Below are positions 10,003 through 18,147 of a stretch of 64,000 nucleotides of DNA, one piece after another. Each line of letters begins with the position of its first letter. Positions within the stretch are counted from its first letter, which is position 1. The notes under the pieces were generated by a model. That model saw only the letters and a program-made list of their open reading frames with translations, did no database searches and had not been told where the DNA came from. The position numbers and the translations under genes were made by a program. Origin of the DNA: Actinomycetota bacterium (GTDB taxonomy: Bacteria; Actinomycetota; Thermoleophilia; Solirubrobacterales; Solirubrobacteraceae); the NCBI GenBank assembly GCA_005888335.1, contig VAWY01000135.1, positions 32,379-96,378 of the forward strand, read 5' to 3'.

Positions 10003-11040
10003 GTGAGACCACGCGCAGCAGAGGCGACCGCCGCGGCGGTGGCGGCTGCGGGCGGCCTCGCGGCCGCCGGGGTCGCCGGGGTCAAGCGCCGCGCGGCCCG
10101 CCGGCGCCGGGCCGAGCGCGCCTTCCGCCTGCGCCGCGACGAGCCGGTCGCCGCGGACCTGCGCCGGATCGCCCGCGGGCGGCTCGACATGGCGCTCGAG
10201 GTCATTGCCGATCCGGCCGACGACGAGCTGCCCGAGGCGGTCCACTCGGTGCGCAAGACGCTCAAGCGCGTGCGCGCGACGGTGCGCGTCGCCCGCCCGG
10301 CGCTCGGTGCCGACACGGCGCGGGCCGAGAACGCCGCCTACCGCGACGCCGCCCGCCGGCTCGGCGACGCGCGCGATCGCAAGGTCGTCGTCGACGCCCT
10401 CGACGCAGTGCTCGGCCGCTTCGCCGGCGAGCTGCGCGTCGAGCGCTACACGCCGCTGCGCGAGCGGCTGGTGGCCGAGGAGCGAGCGGCGGCCGAGGGC
10501 CTCGCTCGCGACGCCGAGCGCGGCGCGCTCGGGGAGGTCGCCGTCGAGCTCGAGCGCGGTCGTGACCGCGTCGCGGCCTGGCCGCTGGACGGCGACGTGG
10601 TGGCCGACCTGCGCGCCGGCCTGGACCGGATCTACCGCCGCGGGCGCCGCGCGTACGGCGTCGCGCGCGAGGATCCGACCGCGGAGACCCTGCACGAGCT
10701 GCGCAAGCGCGCCAAGGACCTGTGGTACGCCGCCGGGCTGCTCCAGCCGGCCGCGCCCAAGCGGCTGCGGCGCGTTCGCAAGCGGGCCAAGAGGCTCTCC
10801 GAGCTGCTCGGCGAGGACCACGACCTCGCGATCCTGCGCGCCGCCGTCGAGACCCGCCGGCCGCTGTTCGCCGACCTCGCCGACCGCGACGCGCTCGTCG
10901 GGGTCATCCGGCGCCGGCGCCGCGGGCTGCGCCGCGACGCCCTCGCGCTGGCCGGCAAGCTCTACGGCGAGCGCCCGCGCCGGGCGGCCAAGCGGCTCGG
11001 CGCCGGGTGGCGGCGCCGGCTCGGGCCGGTCGCGGCCTAG
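10003..11040 (+). CDS. CHAD domain protein
   Basis: 345 residues, strongly basic and helical, with the two-half CHAD layout: conserved histidine motif EAVHSVRKTLKRVRATVRV in the first half and ETLHELRKRAKDLWYAAGLL followed by ELLGEDHDLAIL in the second. CHAD domains bind polyphosphate; no CYTH catalytic domain is fused here. The N terminus has an Ala/Gly-rich stretch that may be a weak membrane segment, then RRAARRRRAER. GTG at 10003 was chosen because AAGGA stands just before it; an in-frame ATG at 9958 would add 15 residues unlike the family. A Mn pyrophosphatase gene nearby fits phosphate/polyphosphate metabolism, but it is on the other strand. Confidence 0.88.
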   Translation: MRPRAAEATAAAVAAAGGLAAAGVAGVKRRAARRRRAERAFRLRRDEPVAADLRRIARGRLDMALEVIADPADDELPEAVHSVRKTLKRVRATVRVARPALGADTARAENAAYRDAARRLGDARDRKVVVDALDAVLGRFAGELRVERYTPLRERLVAEERAAAEGLARDAERGALGEVAVELERGRDRVAAWPLDGDVVADLRAGLDRIYRRGRRAYGVAREDPTAETLHELRKRAKDLWYAAGLLQPAAPKRLRRVRKRAKRLSELLGEDHDLAILRAAVETRRPLFADLADRDALVGVIRRRRRGLRRDALALAGKLYGERPRRAAKRLGAGWRRRLGPVAA

Positions 11041-11059
11041 GCGCTCGACTCCCGACGCG

Positions 11060-11437
11060 TCAGTGCGCCCGGCTGATCGCTTCCTGGCGCGTCGACGCGA
11101 CCGGGAAGACGTTGTCCAGCCCGGTCATCGTGAACTTCGACCACACCTTCGCGCTCGAGATGATCACGATCATCTCGCCGCCGACGCGCAGCAGCCGCCG
11201 GTGGACGCCGACGAGGGCCGCCAGGCCGGTCGAGTCGATCATGTTCACCGCGCTGAGATCGACGATGAGGCGCACATGGCCGGCCTCCTCGGCGTCTTCG
11301 AGCGCGGCCCTGAGCTCGTCGACGGAGAACAGGTCGACCTCGCCGCGGACGTCGATGAGCACCAGACCATCTTCGAGCTCATGCTCGTGCAGTGCGAGGA
11401 GCTGTCGGCCGTCCATGCCCGCTATTGCTCTCTCCAC
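11060..11437 (-). CDS. STAS-domain anti-sigma factor antagonist-like protein
   Basis: About 125 residues with a single STAS domain: LVLIDVRGEVDLFSVDELRAAL, then VRLIVDLSAVNMIDSTGLAAL with the phosphorylatable serine in DSTGL (S69 from the GTG start). Such proteins release sigma factors by binding an anti-sigma kinase when unphosphorylated. No kinase or sigma gene is adjacent, so the partner is unknown. GTG at 11437 or ATG at 11416 could be the start; neither has a convincing ribosome binding site. It lies 30 bases after the pyrophosphatase gene on the same strand. Confidence 0.85.
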   Translation of the reverse strand: MERAIAGMDGRQLLALHEHELEDGLVLIDVRGEVDLFSVDELRAALEDAEEAGHVRLIVDLSAVNMIDSTGLAALVGVHRRLLRVGGEMIVIISSAKVWSKFTMTGLDNVFPVASTRQEAISRAH

Positions 11438-11467
11438 CGGTGGCGGCGGCGGACAACGGACTCTAGC

Positions 11468-13090
11468 TCACCCGGCCATCGCGGCCAAAAGCTTTGGCGC
11501 CACCTGCTTCTTGCGGCTCATGACGCCGGGCAGCTCGATCGCCCCGCCGTCGGCGTGCGCGCCGAACGCGCGCTCGGCGGCGCCCGTCTCGCCCGCGGCG
11601 AGCAGGTTGGTGCCCCTGGCCAGGATGTCGGTGACCATCAGCGCCGACAGCGCGTAGTCGTGCTCGTCACGCAGGGCGCGCAGCGCCCCGAGCAGCTCGT
11701 CCTTGCGGTCGACGAGCGCGTTGCCCACCGTTTCGATCTGCGCGATCGACATCGTGCGCCCGCCGCCCAGGTCGTACTCCTTGAGGTCGCGGGCGACGAT
11801 CTGCTGCGCTGACAGGCCCGAGACGTCGGACGTACGCTCGAACATCTCGCGGCCGAACTCGGTGGCGTCGATCGCGAGCACGCGCTCGAGGTAGTCGACG
11901 GCGGCGCGGTCGCGCTCGGTGGTCGTCGGCGAGTTCAGGATCACCGTGTCCGAGAGGATCCCGCCGAGCAGCATCGTCGCGGTGGCGCGGCTGGGCTCCA
12001 TGCCGTTGTGGCGGAAGCGCTCGATGACCAGCGTCGCGGTCGAGCCGACGGGGTCGAACGTCGCCATGACCGGCAGCTTGGTCTCGATCGAGCCGATGTG
12101 GTGGTGGTCGAGGATCTCGACGATCTCCGCGTGCTCGACGCCCGGCACGCTCTGCGCCGCCTCGCCGTGGTCGACGAGCAGCACGCGGCGCGGCTCCGGG
12201 CGGACCAGGTCGGCGCGCGTGACCAGGCCGATCGGCCGGCGGTCGCCGTCGACCGCGACCGCGGCGCGGTAGTGGACGTCCTTGACCTCGTCGGAGACGT
12301 CGGTGACGAGGTCGTCGGCGCGGACCGTCAGCGGGTCCCCCTCGCTGAGCGCGCGGCACGGGGCGCTCAGGGTGATCATGCGGCTGGTCACGTAGCTGTC
12401 GAGCGGCGAGACGACGACCGGCGTCCCGCGCTCGCGGGCCAGCGCGAGCACGTCGTCGCCGGGGACGACGCCATTGCTGGTGACCAGCAGCCCGACGCCG
12501 ATCTCGATCGCCCGTCGCTGGGCGTCCTCGCGATCGCCGACGACCGCGACGTCGCCCGCGGTCACCGCGGTCGGCGAGCGGGCGTCCATGGCGAGCACGA
12601 ACACGCGCCCAGAGACGTCCCGGTCCGCGCCGGCGACGAGCTCGCCCTGCAGCACCTCGACGATCGCTCCGACGGCGGTCGGGGCGTCGAGCCGCGAGGC
12701 CTCCTGCGACTCGCGCACGTAGCGGCGGGCCAGCGCGCGCTCGGTGATCACCCCGGCGAGGGCGCCGCCCTCGTCGACGATCGGCACGAGCTCGAGCCCC
12801 TCGCCGCCCATCTTGAGGCCGACCTCGCGGACCGGCGCGTTGCGGCTCGCCACCGGGAAGCGATGGCGCATGACGTCGCGCACGCGAAGGAAGACGTGGG
12901 GCAGGAAGTCGGGCTCCGGCGCGCCGCTCTGCTCGAGGACCCAGCGCGTCTGGTCGTTGACCTCGCCGAGACGCACGGCGACGTAGTCGTCGCGCGGGTC
13001 GAGCCGCCGCTTGAGCTCGGCGTAGCCGATCGCGGCGGCGATCGAGTCCGTGTCGGGATTGCGGTGCCCGGTGACGTAGACCGTCGGCAC
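11468..13090 (-). CDS. ppaC: CBS/DRTGG-type manganese-dependent inorganic pyrophosphatase
   Basis: 540 residues. The family II DHH core is split by a regulatory insert: motif GHRNPDTDSIAAA at the N terminus, then CBS - DRTGG-like - CBS (about residues 65-300), then the rest of the DHH domain with DHHHIGSIETK and the DHHA2 end with SRKKQVAP. It hydrolyses pyrophosphate with Mn or Co; the CBS pair normally binds adenine nucleotides. The metal motif that is DHNE in most relatives reads DHGE here (LLVDHGEAA). GTG at 13090 is preferred over TTG at 13108 because GGGG lies about 12 bases before it. Transcribed with the dodecin gene 45 bases upstream. Confidence 0.9.
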   Translation of the reverse strand: MPTVYVTGHRNPDTDSIAAAIGYAELKRRLDPRDDYVAVRLGEVNDQTRWVLEQSGAPEPDFLPHVFLRVRDVMRHRFPVASRNAPVREVGLKMGGEGLELVPIVDEGGALAGVITERALARRYVRESQEASRLDAPTAVGAIVEVLQGELVAGADRDVSGRVFVLAMDARSPTAVTAGDVAVVGDREDAQRRAIEIGVGLLVTSNGVVPGDDVLALARERGTPVVVSPLDSYVTSRMITLSAPCRALSEGDPLTVRADDLVTDVSDEVKDVHYRAAVAVDGDRRPIGLVTRADLVRPEPRRVLLVDHGEAAQSVPGVEHAEIVEILDHHHIGSIETKLPVMATFDPVGSTATLVIERFRHNGMEPSRATATMLLGGILSDTVILNSPTTTERDRAAVDYLERVLAIDATEFGREMFERTSDVSGLSAQQIVARDLKEYDLGGGRTMSIAQIETVGNALVDRKDELLGALRALRDEHDYALSALMVTDILARGTNLLAAGETGAAERAFGAHADGGAIELPGVMSRKKQVAPKLLAAMAG

Positions 13091-13135
13091 ATGCGCTGCA
13101 TACCCCAAACGGGGCGCTCGCGTCGGCCGCTCACC

Positions 13136-13342
13136 TCACTCGAGGCGGAACCCGAGCTTGAGGGTGACCTGGAAGTGGTCGACCTTGCCGTCGGTGATGT
13201 TGCCGCGGACGTTGACGACCTCGAACCAGTCGAGGTTGCGCAGCGTCTCGCCGGCCTTGGAGACCGCGTTCTGGATCGCGTCGTTGACCGTGGTCGTCGC
13301 GGTCCCGGTGATCTCGACGCTCTTGTAGACGGGATCTGCCAT
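13136..13342 (-). CDS. Dodecin
   Basis: 68 residues, the full dodecin length: VYKSVEITGTATTTVNDAI, the flavin-stacking tryptophan in NLDWFEVVNVRG, and HFQVTLKLGFRLE at the end. Dodecins form hollow dodecamers that store flavins or CoA. The start is fixed by a strong AGGAGG seven bases upstream. The next gene upstream on this strand ends 43 bases away. Confidence 0.95.
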   Translation of the reverse strand: MADPVYKSVEITGTATTTVNDAIQNAVSKAGETLRNLDWFEVVNVRGNITDGKVDHFQVTLKLGFRLE

Positions 13343-13385
13343 GTGCTCCTCCTCTCGGGAGGGAGCGATTCTGGCGAACGGCGCG

Positions 13386-13877
13386 TCAGGCGCGCGGCGC
13401 GGGGCGGCTCCAGATGTCCGCGCACTGCGCGCAGACCTCCTCGGGCACGACGCCGGCGCGCATGAGCAGGCCGAAGATCTTGCAGCCGACGCAGTAGGCG
13501 AAGACCGACTCGAGCGTCGCCGCGACGACCATGGCGGCCAGCAGCCCGGCAGCGACGCCGCGGGCGCCGAAGGCCAGCGCGGCGATCGCGCCGGCCGTGG
13601 TGATCACCGCGCCCATGCCCTGCGCGAAGCGCTTGGGCGGCCCGGAGACCTCCTTCGGCGGGCCGAGCCGCGGCGCGGCGACGCGGCTGGCGAAGCGACC
13701 GAGCGGGCTGAGCGTCGGCCCGGTGAGGACGCGCGCCCAGAACCCGTAGGCGAGGGGAACGAGCAGCCAGTAGGCGCCGGTGACCAGCGCGACGAGCGCG
13801 GTCATCGCGACGACCCCGGCGACGACCCGGGCGGCCTTCTCGTTGATCGTTGCGGGGAAGCTGAAGACGTCGCGCAT
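13386..13877 (-). CDS. DUF4395 membrane protein
   Basis: 163 residues with four hydrophobic segments, starting RDVFSFPATINEKAARV and containing two CxxC pairs near the C terminus (AYCVGCKIFG and VCAQCADIW). This is the DUF4395 pattern. Members often lie near rhodanese or thioredoxin-like genes, but none is present here. Function unknown; the cysteine pairs suggest metal or redox chemistry. ATG at 13877 gives the family N terminus; an in-frame ATG at 13898 inside an AT-rich palindrome would add seven residues. Confidence 0.85.
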   Translation of the reverse strand: MRDVFSFPATINEKAARVVAGVVAMTALVALVTGAYWLLVPLAYGFWARVLTGPTLSPLGRFASRVAAPRLGPPKEVSGPPKRFAQGMGAVITTAGAIAALAFGARGVAAGLLAAMVVAATLESVFAYCVGCKIFGLLMRAGVVPEEVCAQCADIWSRPAPRA

Positions 13878-13890
13878 AGTTGTGGAGTCT

Positions 13891-13904
13891 AATACCATAG
13901 TATT
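13891..13904. promoter_or_regulatory. AT-rich palindrome in the divergent DUF4395 / mce promoter region
   Basis: AATACCATAGTATT has perfect 5-base arms (AATAC/GTATT) in an otherwise GC-rich genome. It sits in the only gap (about 65 bases) between the divergent DUF4395 and mce operons, next to the AT-rich CTTTATAGGAATTC, which could hold the mce -10 box. It could be an operator for either side. No regulator gene adjoins it. Confidence 0.35.
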
Positions 13905-13943
13905 TCTACAGGCTTTATAGGAATTCGACCGGCGGGGGGCCGA

Positions 13944-14774
13944 GTGGAGGCAGCGACGGCAGGGACGGTCGCCGTGCGCGCGGGACGCGCGGCGCCGCGG
14001 GACGACACGGCGCCGGCGCGGCTGGGCGGCATGGCCCTCCTGGGCCTGCGCGTCGCCGCCGCGCTGGCGCGCCCGCCGTTCGCCTGGCGACGCGAGCTGG
14101 CGATCTTCTCGGCGAGCGCGCTGCGGCGCGCGTTGCCGGCCATCGTCGTGTCGATCGCGGCGTGGGGCTTCGCCGGCCCAGGGCTGCAGGCCGGCAATTT
14201 CATGGTCCTCTTCGGGGCGCCCGACCGCCTGGGCGGGTTCATGGTCGTCGCGATCCTGCGCGAGTTCGGCACGTTCGTCACGGCGACCGTCGTGGCGGGG
14301 GTGGCGGGAACGATGCTGACCGCGGAGCTCGGCGCGCGGCGCGTGCGCGGCGAGCTCGACGCGCTCGCCGTCCTCGGCGTCGATCCGGTCGCCGAGATGG
14401 TGGCGCCGCGCGTGCTCGCGCTCGTCCTGGTGTTGATGGGCGTCGACCTCGTCGCGCTCGTCTTCGGCGTCGCCGGCGGCTACGTCGCGACCGTTGGCGT
14501 CCTGGGCGCGACGTCGGGCGCGTTCCTGGAGGGGTTCTTCGCCAACACGACGTTCGTCGACCTCGTCGCGAGCGTCATCAAGGTCGGCCTCTTCGGCGCG
14601 CTGATCGGCGTGATCTGCAGCTGGCACGGCCTCAACGCGACCGGCGGTCCCGAGGGCGTCGGGCGGGCGGTCAATCGCGCGGTGGTCGGCTGCCTGATCG
14701 CGATCTTCTTCGTCAACCTCGTCTTCACGCAGTGGCTGCTGGCCGCGTTCCCGCAGCTGGGGGTGCTGCGGTGA
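13944..14774 (+). CDS. YrbE/MlaE-family Mce transporter permease, first copy
   Basis: 276 residues with the MlaE permease pattern: VVAILREFGTFVTATVVAGVAGTML, the conserved ELGARRVRGELDALAVLGVDP coupling loop, and several membrane helices to the C terminus. In Mce systems two such proteins form the inner-membrane pore that works with an Mla/Mkl ATPase to import lipids. GTG start is preceded by a G-rich stretch. First gene of an eight-gene operon in which every junction overlaps by 4 bases. The ATPase gene is not in the window, as is usual for mce operons. Confidence 0.92.
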   Translation: MEAATAGTVAVRAGRAAPRDDTAPARLGGMALLGLRVAAALARPPFAWRRELAIFSASALRRALPAIVVSIAAWGFAGPGLQAGNFMVLFGAPDRLGGFMVVAILREFGTFVTATVVAGVAGTMLTAELGARRVRGELDALAVLGVDPVAEMVAPRVLALVLVLMGVDLVALVFGVAGGYVATVGVLGATSGAFLEGFFANTTFVDLVASVIKVGLFGALIGVICSWHGLNATGGPEGVGRAVNRAVVGCLIAIFFVNLVFTQWLLAAFPQLGVLR

Positions 14775-15562
14775 GGCGCGAGGCGCTGCCACCGCCGCGA
14801 GGTGCCCTGGCCACCGTCGGCGAGCTGGGCACGTTCGCGTGGCGGCTCGGGCGCGAGCTCCCGCGCGCGCGCTCGCATGCGGACGAGGTGGTGCGCCAGG
14901 CGGCCGTCGTCGCCACCGGCTCGACGCTGGTGATCTGCGCGATCGCGTTCATGGCCGGCGGGAGCTGCGGGCTGGAGAGCTCGGCGCTGGCGCGCTCGTT
15001 CGGGACCGCGCCGATCGCCGCCGGGTTCTCGGCCTGGTGCACGCTGCGCGAGGTCGTGCCGTTCGTCTTCGGCTACGTGCTGGCCGCCAAGGTCGGGTGC
15101 GGGCTCGTGGCCGAGCTCGGGGCGATGCGCGTCGGCGAGGAGATCGACGCGCTCGAGGCGATGAGCGTGCGCTCGCTGGCCTACCTCGGCGCCACGCGGC
15201 TGCTGGGCTGCGCGATCGTGCTGCCGGTCGCCTACCTGCTCGCGCTCGCGTCGTCGTGGGCGGCCGCCGGGCTGATGGGGGTGGTGCGCTTCGCCGATGT
15301 GTCGGAGGGCACCTGGCGGCTGTTCTTCTTCACCTTCCAGGACCCGGCCGACCTGGTCTTCTCCGTCGTGAAGGGCGTGGCGATCTCCGCGTGGGTGGTC
15401 GTCGTGGCGCTGTGCTTCGGCTACGGCGTCCGGGGCGGGCCCGTCGAGGTCGGCACGGCGACCGCGCGCTCGATGGCGGTCAACATCGTCGGCGTCACGC
15501 TGCTCTCGACGGCGGGCACCCTGCTGTTCTGGGGCGCGAACCCGCGCCTGCCGCTCGGATGA
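14771..15562 (+). CDS. YrbE/MlaE-family Mce transporter permease, second copy
   Basis: 263 residues, pairing with the preceding permease. It keeps the same landmarks (TLREVVPFVFGYVLAAKVGCG, ELGAMRVGEEIDALEAMSV) and about five membrane helices, but has an extra N-terminal basic segment. The GTG start overlaps the upstream stop (GTGA). The downstream mce gene begins inside its stop codon, which supports strictly coupled translation of the complex. Confidence 0.92.
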   Translation: MRREALPPPRGALATVGELGTFAWRLGRELPRARSHADEVVRQAAVVATGSTLVICAIAFMAGGSCGLESSALARSFGTAPIAAGFSAWCTLREVVPFVFGYVLAAKVGCGLVAELGAMRVGEEIDALEAMSVRSLAYLGATRLLGCAIVLPVAYLLALASSWAAAGLMGVVRFADVSEGTWRLFFFTFQDPADLVFSVVKGVAISAWVVVVALCFGYGVRGGPVEVGTATARSMAVNIVGVTLLSTAGTLLFWGANPRLPLG

Positions 15563-16812
15563 CCACGCGGCGCGCCGCCTTCGCCGCGCTGAGCACGGCG
15601 CTGGTCGCCGTCGTCGTGCTGGCGCACGGCCACGCACGGGGACCGCGCCTGATCGTCGAGCTCGCCGACGCGCGCGGGCTGGTCGGCGGCGCCGACGTGC
15701 GGCTCGCCGGAGCGCGCGTCGGCCGCGTCGAGGACGTGCGGCTCGGCGCCGACGGCTTCCCGGTCGCGCGCCTGCAGCTCGACCGCGGCGTCGAGGTGCG
15801 CCGCGGCGCGCGGGTCGCGCTGCGGCTGGCGTCGCTGTCAGGCGAGCGCAACCGCTACCTCGCCCTGGACCCCGGCGACGGGCCGCCGCTGCCCGACGGC
15901 GCGGCGCTCTCGCGGAGCGCCACACGCAGCCCGGTCGAGCTCGACGACGCGCTGTCGGCGCTCGGGCCGCGCACCCGGGCCGACGTGCGCGGGGTGCTGG
16001 GCGAGCTGCGCGCCGGGACCGGCGCGCGCGGACCCCAGGTTGCCGCCGCACTGCGCTGGGCGGGTCCGGCGCTCGGCGCGACGGCCGATGCGCTGCGCGA
16101 CGCCCGCGCCGACGGCTTCGCCCTGCGCTCGCTCGTGCGCGACAGCCGCACGATCAGCGCGGCGCTCGCCGCCGGCCGCGGGCGCGTCGGCGATGCCGCC
16201 GATCGCATCGCCGCGCTGTTGCACGCGACGGCGATGCGCGCGGACGCGCTGCGCACGACGGTGGCCGCGCTGCCGGGAACGCTGGGCGCGGCGGACGAGA
16301 CGCTGCGCCGGGCCCGGACGACCGTGCCGGCGGTCGACGAGCTTGTGCGTACGGCCGCTCCGGGCCTTGCGCGCCTGCCGCGGGCGGCCCGGCGGGGGCA
16401 GGCCCTGGTGCGGGCCGCGTGGCCGCCGCTGGCCACGACTGCGCGGCTGGCGGCCGAGGCGCCGGCGCAGCTTCGGGCGCTGCGCCCGCTGGTGCGTGCG
16501 GCGCCCCCGGTGCTCGACCGCTTGACGCCGGTGCTTCGCCGCGTCGCGCCGATGCTCGACCAGTCCCGAGTGCGGCTCCCCGACTTCTTCTCGTTCTTCT
16601 CGGCGTGGGCGGACTTCACCGCCGACTACGACGCCAACGGCCATGCGGCGCGGGTCGGCATCGTCCTGCCGCCCGCGCCGACGCGCCGCGCCTCGGCGGA
16701 CGACCTGCGGGCCGGGGAGCTCGCGAAGCCGTACCTGCGGCTGCCCGGGGCCCTGGAGGGCGAGCCGTGGCGCGACTACGCCCAGTCGTTCGTCGCCGGG
16801 AAGCACGGGTGA
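15559..16812 (+). CDS. Mce family protein 1
   Basis: 417 residues. An N-terminal signal anchor (AAFAALSTALVAVVVLAHGHA) is followed by the MCE/MlaD domain (about 30-115; LVGGADVRLAGARVGRVEDVRL, SGERNRYLALDPGD), then a long Ala/Arg/Leu-rich helical region and a C-terminal segment FFSFFSAWADFTADYDANGH of the kind seen at the end of Mce proteins. Mce subunits form the extracytoplasmic shuttle that carries lipid to the YrbE pore. The ATG overlaps the stop of the second permease. Confidence 0.9.
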   Translation: MTTRRAAFAALSTALVAVVVLAHGHARGPRLIVELADARGLVGGADVRLAGARVGRVEDVRLGADGFPVARLQLDRGVEVRRGARVALRLASLSGERNRYLALDPGDGPPLPDGAALSRSATRSPVELDDALSALGPRTRADVRGVLGELRAGTGARGPQVAAALRWAGPALGATADALRDARADGFALRSLVRDSRTISAALAAGRGRVGDAADRIAALLHATAMRADALRTTVAALPGTLGAADETLRRARTTVPAVDELVRTAAPGLARLPRAARRGQALVRAAWPPLATTARLAAEAPAQLRALRPLVRAAPPVLDRLTPVLRRVAPMLDQSRVRLPDFFSFFSAWADFTADYDANGHAARVGIVLPPAPTRRASADDLRAGELAKPYLRLPGALEGEPWRDYAQSFVAGKHG

Positions 16813-18147
16813 AGGCGCTCGTGGTCATGGTTGTGGCGGCGCTGGCCGTGGCCGGCTTCGCGGCGGCCCGCCACCGCGGCGAACGCGTCATGCGCGCCGA
16901 GTTCGCCAGCGCGCGAGGCCTCGTGACGGACAACGACGTGCGCCTGGCCGGCGCCGTGGTCGGGCGCGTGCGGTCGATCTCGCTGACGCCTCGCGGCACG
17001 GCGGTCGTGGAGGTCGGCCTCGGCCGCGGCGCTCCGGCCCCGCGTGCGGACGCGACCGCCGCGATCCGGCCGGGCGACCTGCTCGGCGATACGTATGTGT
17101 CGTACGACCCGGGGCGGGCGCGCGCGCCGCTGCACGGGAAGATCGGGCTCGCTTCGACGGCGAACGCGCCGCGCCTCGACGACCTCCTGGCGACGTTCGG
17201 TCCGGGCGTCCGCGCCGGTCTGCGGACGCTGCTCGTCGAAGCCGGCGTGGCGCTCGACGCGCGGGGACCCGACCTCAACCGGCTGGCGCTCGCGCTGCGC
17301 CCGGCGCTCGGCGCGGCGCACCGCACGCTCGGTGAGCTCGCGCGCGAGCGCCGCACGCTGGGCGCACTGGTCGCCGACGCCGAGCACGCCGCGGGACCGC
17401 TGGCCCGGCGCGAGCGCGACCTCGGCGCGCTGGTCGAGCGGTTGCGCACGGTGCTGCGGGCGACGGCGGCCCACCGCGGGCCGCTCGCGGCCGGGCTGGA
17501 CGGTCTGCCGGCGACAATCGACGGCCGCGCGGCCGGTCGCCGTGGCGGTGGCCGGGAGCGCGCCGGCGCTGGGGCGCGCGACGGCGGGCGCGTCGCCGCT
17601 CCTCGCGCGCGGGCGGGCGGCGGCGCGCGCCCTGACGCCGCTCGCGGGCACGCTCCGGGGCGTGCTCGCGCGCGGCGCTCCGACGCTGCGCTCGCTGGCC
17701 GGCGGCGTGGGCGCAGTGCGGGGGCAGGCGCCCGACGCGGCGGCGCTCGCGCACGAGCTGGTCCCCGCGGCGGAAGGCATCTCCCGCGGATTCTTCGAGG
17801 ACTTCGCCGATCAGGCGGCCGAGCCCGGGCGCCAGCCCTTCGACCCGTTCGCCGACCCGTCGCGTGCGTACTGGCGCGGCGCGGCGGTCTTCAGCTGCGA
17901 GGCGTTCGGGGTCCCGGTCCGGCCCGGCTGCCTGCGCGAGGCGCTCGGAGGCGAGCGGGCGCGGGAGCGGCGCCCGCGCCAAGCGCTCGGTGCGCCGCGG
18001 CCGGCGGCGCCGAGCGCTCGCCCGCCGCTGCCCGCGGTGCCGGCGGCGCCGGCGGTGCCGCTGCCGAAGCTGCCGGCGCCGGCCGTCCCGCCCGCACCCG
18101 CGCCGCACGACGCCCAGCAGCTCCTCGACTACCTGCTCGGACGATGA
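16809..18147 (+). pseudogene. Mce family protein 2, interrupted by a one-base frameshift
   Basis: The gene begins in one frame (GTG at 16809, overlapping the previous stop) with an anchor and MCE domain (LVTDNDVRLAGAVVGRVRSI, LGDTYVSYDPG). Near 17526 the coding signal moves to the next frame. The first frame turns into Arg/Gly-rich nonsense, while the other continues PVAVAVAGSAPALGRATAG, ISRGFFEDFADQAAEPG and a Pro/Ala-rich tail ending LLDYLLGR at 18147. Removing one C in GACGGCCGCGCGG at about 17521-17533 restores a 445-residue protein of normal Mce shape. The stop at 18145 overlaps the next ATG exactly as at every other junction, which confirms the true end. It may be a sequencing error or a recent inactivation. 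Confidence 0.85.
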
